64,000 bases of DNA from Arsenophonus sp052174135 (GTDB taxonomy: Bacteria > Pseudomonadota > Gammaproteobacteria > Enterobacterales > Enterobacteriaceae). The position numbers were made by a program, and so were the translations under genes. Of this stretch, positions 58,686-64,000 are shown in pieces. The notes below the pieces were generated by a model. That model searched no databases, was not told where the DNA came from, and saw only the letters and a list, made by a program, of their open reading frames with translations. The stretch lies in assembly GCA_052174135.1 (NCBI GenBank), contig JBQMRZ010000004.1, forward strand, positions 1 through 64,000. The letters are read 5' to 3'. Positions within the stretch are counted from its first letter, which is position 1; each line of letters begins with the position of its first letter.

Positions 58686-61600
58686 TTATTTTTTTTTATA
58701 AACTAATTGTAGTTAGTATTGTAATAAAATTGATAACAATAAAATATTGAGAAGATAATACTTAATTAATGAATTTTTTAATAAGTGAATGGGGGGTATT
58801 AATTAGATTAATTTAAATGCATTGGATTTATTTAAATTTTAAATAATAACATATCAATATAATGTATAATATTTATTTGATATAACGTGTAAAAAAAAAA
58901 GAAAAAGAAATAAATATAAATTTTATAACTTAGTAATTAATGATTTTTTATATTAAATATTTTAGTTTTAAGTATTTAAACTAATTATCAATGATAAATT
59001 TATTATTTAATTTAAAATTATCACAATAGTTAAGTTAGTAAAGATTCATAAATCTTTTTCTTTAGAATAAATCATAAATTTTCTTTAAATGTCATAAAAA
59101 ACATTTATATATTTATAATCTTTTATTTTAATTTTTTAAATTATACTAAAATTTTTTAATAATTCTGAATTAAAAGTTAAAATAATAATTGTATATTATT
59201 AGTAGTGTCGATAAATTTATTAAAATGGTAAATATATTTACGACACCTTTATATTTAATAAATTAAAAATAAATTTATATAGAATTTTATTCGATTTTAT
59301 AATTTTTAAATTTTTAACTTTATCATATAAATCAAATTAACATAAAATCTATGTGTCTATCTATTATTATTTTTAATTCCTTAATTATTATTAATTACTT
59401 TAATAGGTATCTAAGTTTTTAAGAATAATTCAATTTTATTTTTCTTATTTTAATTAAGTTGAATAACTTTTTTGTCTAAAGTAATACTAACAAATTAATT
59501 TATTATATTTTATTTTATTTTTGATATCATTAATATAGATATCTTTTGTTTAAAAAGATAAATTTTTATATTTATAATTTTTTATAATTATCATTAATTA
59601 TTTTTAAAAAACATTTGCTATATTATTCAATTTTTTATTTAGTTTAATATCTAATGGTAATTTCAACTTTAATTTAAATGACAAAATTTATATTAATATA
59701 GATTTAATTCTTATATATAATTAATTCAATTATCTTTATGAGCAATAATCTGTATCATATAATGTCTTTCTTAAACTAAGATCTTTTATACTTTATACAT
59801 GATATATGTTTTATAATTTTTAATAAAAAGGTTATTCAGGAATATATTAAATAAAAAATTAATTATTATTAAATTTATTATCATTAATATATGATATTAA
59901 TATGATGAGTAAAATCATAAAACATATATCAATAGTATGATTTTATTTTTCTAATAAAAATGAAAGTTCTATGTTAAATACATAAAAATAAAAAAATATG
60001 ATATTGTTAAATGTAATTGTTATCTCTATTTAAAAAATTATAAAGCTTCTAAATAGCGTTTAAATATTTCAGTGAAATCATTAATCACATGAAAAATAAT
60101 AATTTAGAGTTACACAATATAAAGTATTAAACATTCAAATATAATATTAATTATTTTAAGTTGAAGATACTATTTAATTTCTTGTAAGCTTAAAATATAA
60201 AATAAAAATAAGAGTTATTTATTATATAAATAGTAATTAAATATAAGGTATTAATGATTTATATTTTTTTAACTTTAAAGTATTTTTTATTAATATCTTA
60301 ATATCTGTTCTACACTAAATAATGATTAAGTTTATTTAAATTAAAATATTAAATGATACACTATTTATTAAATTATTTTAAATATTTTGAATTATTAATA
60401 TATTAAAACTTTTATAAAGTTATCAATCATATTGATATAAAGCTTAATTATATTAATGAAACTTCCACTTAATAAATGAACTAATATTATGAATTTAAAT
60501 TAAATCTATATATAAATTAAGTCACTTTATTTTAATAAAAACTATTTATTTTACTTATCTAGATTTTATTAAAAATTAATAATATAATAAATTTATTTAT
60601 ATTTTATATTAATAATTTTAATTATTTTAAAAGCCCGCCATCCATTATTTTAGACAATTTTAAAATATTAAAAATAATATCTATTTAACAAAATATTCTA
60701 TTAAGCATATTATCTTAATTCTTTAACTTTTAATTGACTAATGAATCATCTTTAAGATGAAATTTTAATCAATATTTATCATAATATTAATGCTAATATG
60801 AACATTATAATCTATTACTTGAATATTAAAATATCTTAAATATTATTTTTCATAAATATCTTCTTTAATGTAAGATTATAAATCTCCTATATAACTTTCA
60901 ATAAATTCATATATTTTATATATTTTTGAACACAAAATTTATTTTACATAAAATATTATTAATTCATGTTAAACTTTTTCTAAAAAGTTATAATAGATTT
61001 ATTAGATTGATATAATTATAATTATATACTTTTCTATTTATTTAATTTTCGACGATAAACATTAATAAAGAAAAATAATAGATTAATGAAGTTGCTATTA
61101 GTAGTTAGATTTTAAAAATTGTATTTACTGTTATATTAACAGGATAACTATTCATTTTATTGTCTATCATTTTTAGTTTACTACTAAAATTTTCGTTAGA
61201 TTTTATTGTTATTTTTTAAATTTTATTATTTTTTTTTAATATACTCATTTTAATTTTCATGTTTTTATATTATCTTAAATATATTTTATAATTTGTTAAT
61301 TTTATTTCTTATTAAGAAATTTTAAAAATTGATAAAAATTAATATATATAATTGGAATAAAAGATAACTTTGTATTATTTTAATTAAAAGATAATATATA
61401 AGTTTATATTTATTTTTTAATATCTCTATGTTAACTAATTCTATTATGTTGTTATCAAGATATTTTTAATAAAATTAACTTTTAAAAAATATATTTTTAT
61501 AATATTTAATGTAAATTTTATTATTTAAATAAAATTTTTTATTAAGTATGAACTATATAGTCAATAACTATTAATAATTGAAATATTTTTATCAATAAAA

Positions 61601-61786
61601 ATTATTGTTAATAATCAAGTTATAATTTCATAGATTTATAAAAATAAAAAATATTTTATACACTGACATTGATCGGTTAAAACAATTCTTTATTAATTAT
61701 TACTCTATTCTATAATCATTTAATTTCAAATGAAATCTAATAATAGAGATTGTTTCGTCAAATAAAATTTATTAAGGAGTTAATTA
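58686..61786. other. 3.1-kb AT desert between cspE and pgl
   Basis: No gene found. An imperfect hairpin with G/C-containing ends (GTGTCG at about 59215 with CGACAC at about 59241) stands in otherwise featureless A/T. The last 15 bases carry the pgl ribosome site AAGGAG. Confidence 0.6.
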
Positions 61787-62782
61787 ATGAAGCAAATAGT
61801 ATATGTTGCAAGTTCAGAAAGCAAACAAATTCATGTCTGGAGAATAGATGAAAAAGGTATAATGACATTATTACAGCAATTCATATTACCAGGCGAAGTA
61901 CAACCAATGCAGATTAGTTATGATAGCCAACATCTTTATGTTGGTGTTCGTCCTAATTTTGCGATTATAACTTACCTTATTTCAGCTGAAGGAAAACTAA
62001 GTCAACAAGCTATTATACCTATTCCTGTTTCAGCAACACATATTGAAATTGATCATCATGGAAATTGGCTATTTATTTCGTCTTATCATCAAGGAAGTTT
62101 AGTGGTATTACCTCTTAATCAATATGGTATTCCTCAGTCCCCAATTCAAATTATTAGTGATTTAAAGCATCCTCATTCTTCAGGAATATTTTTTGATAAT
62201 TTACGATTATTTGTTGCTTGTTTAGGGGAGGATCGAATTCGTATTTATACCATTAATAAAAACGGATATTTAAACGAAGAAATTGCTTATCGGATTACTA
62301 CTAATAAAGGTGCTGGCCCGCGCCATTTAGCGTTTTCACCGAACAAAAATGCTTTTTATTGTTTAAATGAGTTAGATGCAACAATTAATGTTTATTCTAA
62401 ATTTGAACCTTATGAACAAAAACAAAACTACACCATTTTACCTGTTGGTTCTGAAGGAAAACGTTTAGCTGCTGCAGATATTCATATCACTCCAAATGGT
62501 CAATATCTTTATGCTAGTGAGCGCTCTACTAGTATTATTCGTCAGTTTCAGGTAACAATGGATGGGTTAAAATTATCCCCTATGACAATTTACCCAACAG
62601 AAACTCAACCGCGTAGTTTTAATATTGATCAAACCGGTAATTTCTTGCTAGTTGCCGGTCAACAGTCTAATCATATTGCAGTTTATAAGATAGATATGAT
62701 TACAGGTACACTGAAAGCATTGGATCGTTATTTAGTTGGTAAAAGCCCGACGTGGGTCACAGTCAATTCAATTAAAATTTAA
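61787..62782 (+). CDS. pgl: 6-phosphogluconolactonase
   Basis: Pgl (YbhE type) hydrolyses 6-phosphogluconolactone in the oxidative pentose-phosphate pathway. The 331 residues equal the E. coli length. It is a seven-bladed beta-propeller with repeats visible as YVGVRPNF, GAGPRHLAFSPNKNAFYCLNEL, AADIHITPNGQYLYASER and TETQPRSFNIDQTGNFLLVAGQQSNHIAVY, each in turn. The start ATG has AAGGAG 8 bases upstream. It converges on the bioA pseudogene, as pgl and bioA are near neighbours in enterobacteria. A 16-bp hairpin overlaps its stop. Confidence 0.97.
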   Translation: MKQIVYVASSESKQIHVWRIDEKGIMTLLQQFILPGEVQPMQISYDSQHLYVGVRPNFAIITYLISAEGKLSQQAIIPIPVSATHIEIDHHGNWLFISSYHQGSLVVLPLNQYGIPQSPIQIISDLKHPHSSGIFFDNLRLFVACLGEDRIRIYTINKNGYLNEEIAYRITTNKGAGPRHLAFSPNKNAFYCLNELDATINVYSKFEPYEQKQNYTILPVGSEGKRLAAADIHITPNGQYLYASERSTSIIRQFQVTMDGLKLSPMTIYPTETQPRSFNIDQTGNFLLVAGQQSNHIAVYKIDMITGTLKALDRYLVGKSPTWVTVNSIKI

Positions 62783-62806
62783 ATTAAAATTAATTTAAAT
62801 TTTAAT
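62771..62806. terminator. Convergent terminator at the pgl/bioA junction
   Basis: A 16-bp perfect stem (62771-62786 with 62791-62806, loop AAAT) spans the pgl stop codon and the bioA relic stop. On the plus strand it is followed by AACTATTTTTTATT. It probably ends both transcripts. Confidence 0.6.
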
Positions 62807-64000
62807 AACTATTTTTTATTGCTTTTGTTAATTCAGTTAATTGGTGAGAAGTAATGATGTATGGTAGAAACCAAATAAATTAATTTACTAAATTTGTCGA
62901 ACATACACCTTCGCTAATAAAATAACGTTGTAATTTAGTTATACATTAACTTGTTTTCATTTCAACAACACCAATAGCATTTAAAACTCGTACGTTAGCA
63001 ACTTGCGGTTGGATCTCGTAATAGAAAAAGTTCAGTTATTAAAACTAAAACTGTGTTTCAATGTTTTACCAATTTTGTCATGGGTTGTTCATCAATAATG
63101 ATGTGTTTGCATCAGCGATCACGCAAAGCTAATGGATTACCCATAAAAGCAGGTCCATACATAAAACAACTAATTTTACTTTGGCTAATGTGGTATTTGC
63201 ACAATATGCCAACTAGTCATGATGGTAAGATAGAGTAATATAACTACCAATTAATGAATGCTTTACCTAAATATAGAATATCAGGCGAAATAAATAGTAC
63301 ACTTGTATTGATAGGCAAACAATTTACCGATACGGCTAGCAAATCCAAAATCCAGTAGCTATTTCATCGATAATTGCCAAAATATCATACTGATATCGCA
63401 AAGTTTTCCTCACTCCCGTTAAGTAATTAGGATGATAAATTGCATATCGCCAGCACTTTAAATAATCGGTTCAATAATAAAATAGCAGCAATTTTATTGG
63501 ATTCTTCTGTTAATATTTTTGTAACAGCAGAATTAGATCTTTTTCTTGCCATTGTTGACAAAAACCGCATTTAGGCTCTTAAATAAAAAAAAATTATTGG
63601 CAAGTAATCTTGATATAAATCATGCATTAATTTTTTTTGATCACAAACTGACATAGTATCAAAAAATATCACCATGATATTCATTTTGTAAAGTAATAAA
63701 TTATGCCCTGTTTCACACCACGTGTTTGCCAGTATTCTGATGCCATTTTTAATGCTATCTCTGCAGCTGCTGAGCCAGAGAGAAGAGTCAGTCAGAAAAA
63801 TACACTTTAATTTATCATCAGTTATATTATTGATTAATTATCGATACAAAGCAATCGCTGATAGATATATGAGATGCTGCCACACAAACATAATGTGAAA
63901 CATTTTAGTTAGTTAATTGCTCTGTTTAGCGGGTTTATTGAATAATAAAGGATGATTATATCCATCAATTGCGACTAAATCATGAAACCATACCATCATT
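62802..64000 (-). pseudogene. bioA: bioA pseudogene (adenosylmethionine-8-amino-7-oxononanoate aminotransferase)
   Basis: BioA is the PLP enzyme that makes 7,8-diaminopelargonate in biotin synthesis. On the minus strand, BioA segments run in order from the right edge to a stop at 62802: DGMVW, AIDGYNHP, MFHIMF, NKIAAILLLNRLLK, YHPNYLTGVRKTLRYQYDIL, IIDEIATGF, PDILYLGKAF (with the PLP lysine), FMYGPAFMGNPLAL, QVANVRVLNAIGVVEM and PYIITSHQLTELTKAI. They fall in several frames with stops between them, so the gene is dead but still nearly full length and very recognisable, hence a recent loss. About 45 N-terminal codons lie beyond the window. A sequencing explanation is unlikely given many independent shifts. 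Confidence 0.93.

Noticed and set aside
59210..59248. GTGTCG/CGACAC imperfect hairpin after cspE
   Set aside because: The outer 6-bp ends pair but the inner arms need gaps, and no gene ends nearby; too weak to call a terminator.
63053..63238. 61-codon plus-strand frame
   Set aside because: It is antisense to the readable bioA pseudogene, which explains the sequence.

Overview
The window looks like chromosome from a gamma-proteobacterial (Enterobacterales) insect endosymbiont in an intermediate-to-late stage of genome reduction. It is extremely AT-rich. I count 32 intact protein genes and 4 tRNAs; by coordinates about 55 % of the window is coding. The rest is near-pure A/T spacer up to 3 kb long, in which eroded relics of missing neighbours can sometimes be read. 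The proteins resemble E. coli and Proteus/Providencia homologues end to end. Retention of LPS, outer-membrane and peptidoglycan functions with a roughly 50 % empty genome would fit an Arsenophonus-like (Morganellaceae) symbiont of a blood-feeding insect. That genus assignment is inference. There are no transposons, phage genes, CRISPR arrays or rRNA genes.

Layout. (1) 1-6.5 kb: zur, plsB and ubiA, the enterobacterial zur-(yjbJ-dinF-lexA-dgkA)-plsB-ubiA locus with its middle lost; a relic consistent with dgkA precedes plsB. (2) 9-41 kb: gmhB, proS, tilS, accA, dnaE, lpxB, lpxA, fabZ, lpxD, skp, bamA, rseP, cdsA, uppS, dxr, frr, pyrH, tsf, rpsB, map, dapD, exactly collinear with E. coli minutes 4-5. 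Missing members (metNIQ, rcsF, trmO, nlpE, rof, ldcC, rnhB, glnD and others) are replaced by A/T gaps. rnhB is still legible as a fossil and glnD partly so. (3) 42.4-45.3 kb: uvrC-pgsA-tRNA-Gly-Cys-Leu operon. (4) 46-57 kb: isolated genes dtpA, alsT, lpxL, pyrC and tRNA-Asn in long deserts. (5) 58-64 kb: a cold-shock gene with a clear promoter and terminator, pgl, and a multiply frameshifted bioA running off the right edge.

Functionally the surviving genes are a cell-envelope core. Fatty-acid and phospholipid synthesis is represented by accA, fabZ, plsB, cdsA and pgsA. Lipid A and heptose are covered by lpxA, lpxD, lpxB, lpxL and gmhB. Outer-membrane protein assembly has bamA, skp and rseP; isoprenoid and wall precursors have dxr, uppS and dapD. 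Around these sit translation (rpsB, tsf, frr, map, proS, tilS, tRNAs), replication and repair (dnaE, uvrC), pyrimidine synthesis (pyrH, pyrC), the pentose-phosphate pathway (pgl), quinone synthesis (ubiA), zinc control (zur) and two nutrient importers (dtpA, alsT).

I found no convincing undescribed biological system. The items most worth a second look are the fossil genes in syntenic gaps, a GC-rich conserved hairpin between lpxD and fabZ, several very long perfect inverted repeats in the deserts, broken bioA beside a retained biotin-dependent pathway, loss of encoded CCA in two tRNAs, and an altered signature motif in the peptide transporter DtpA.
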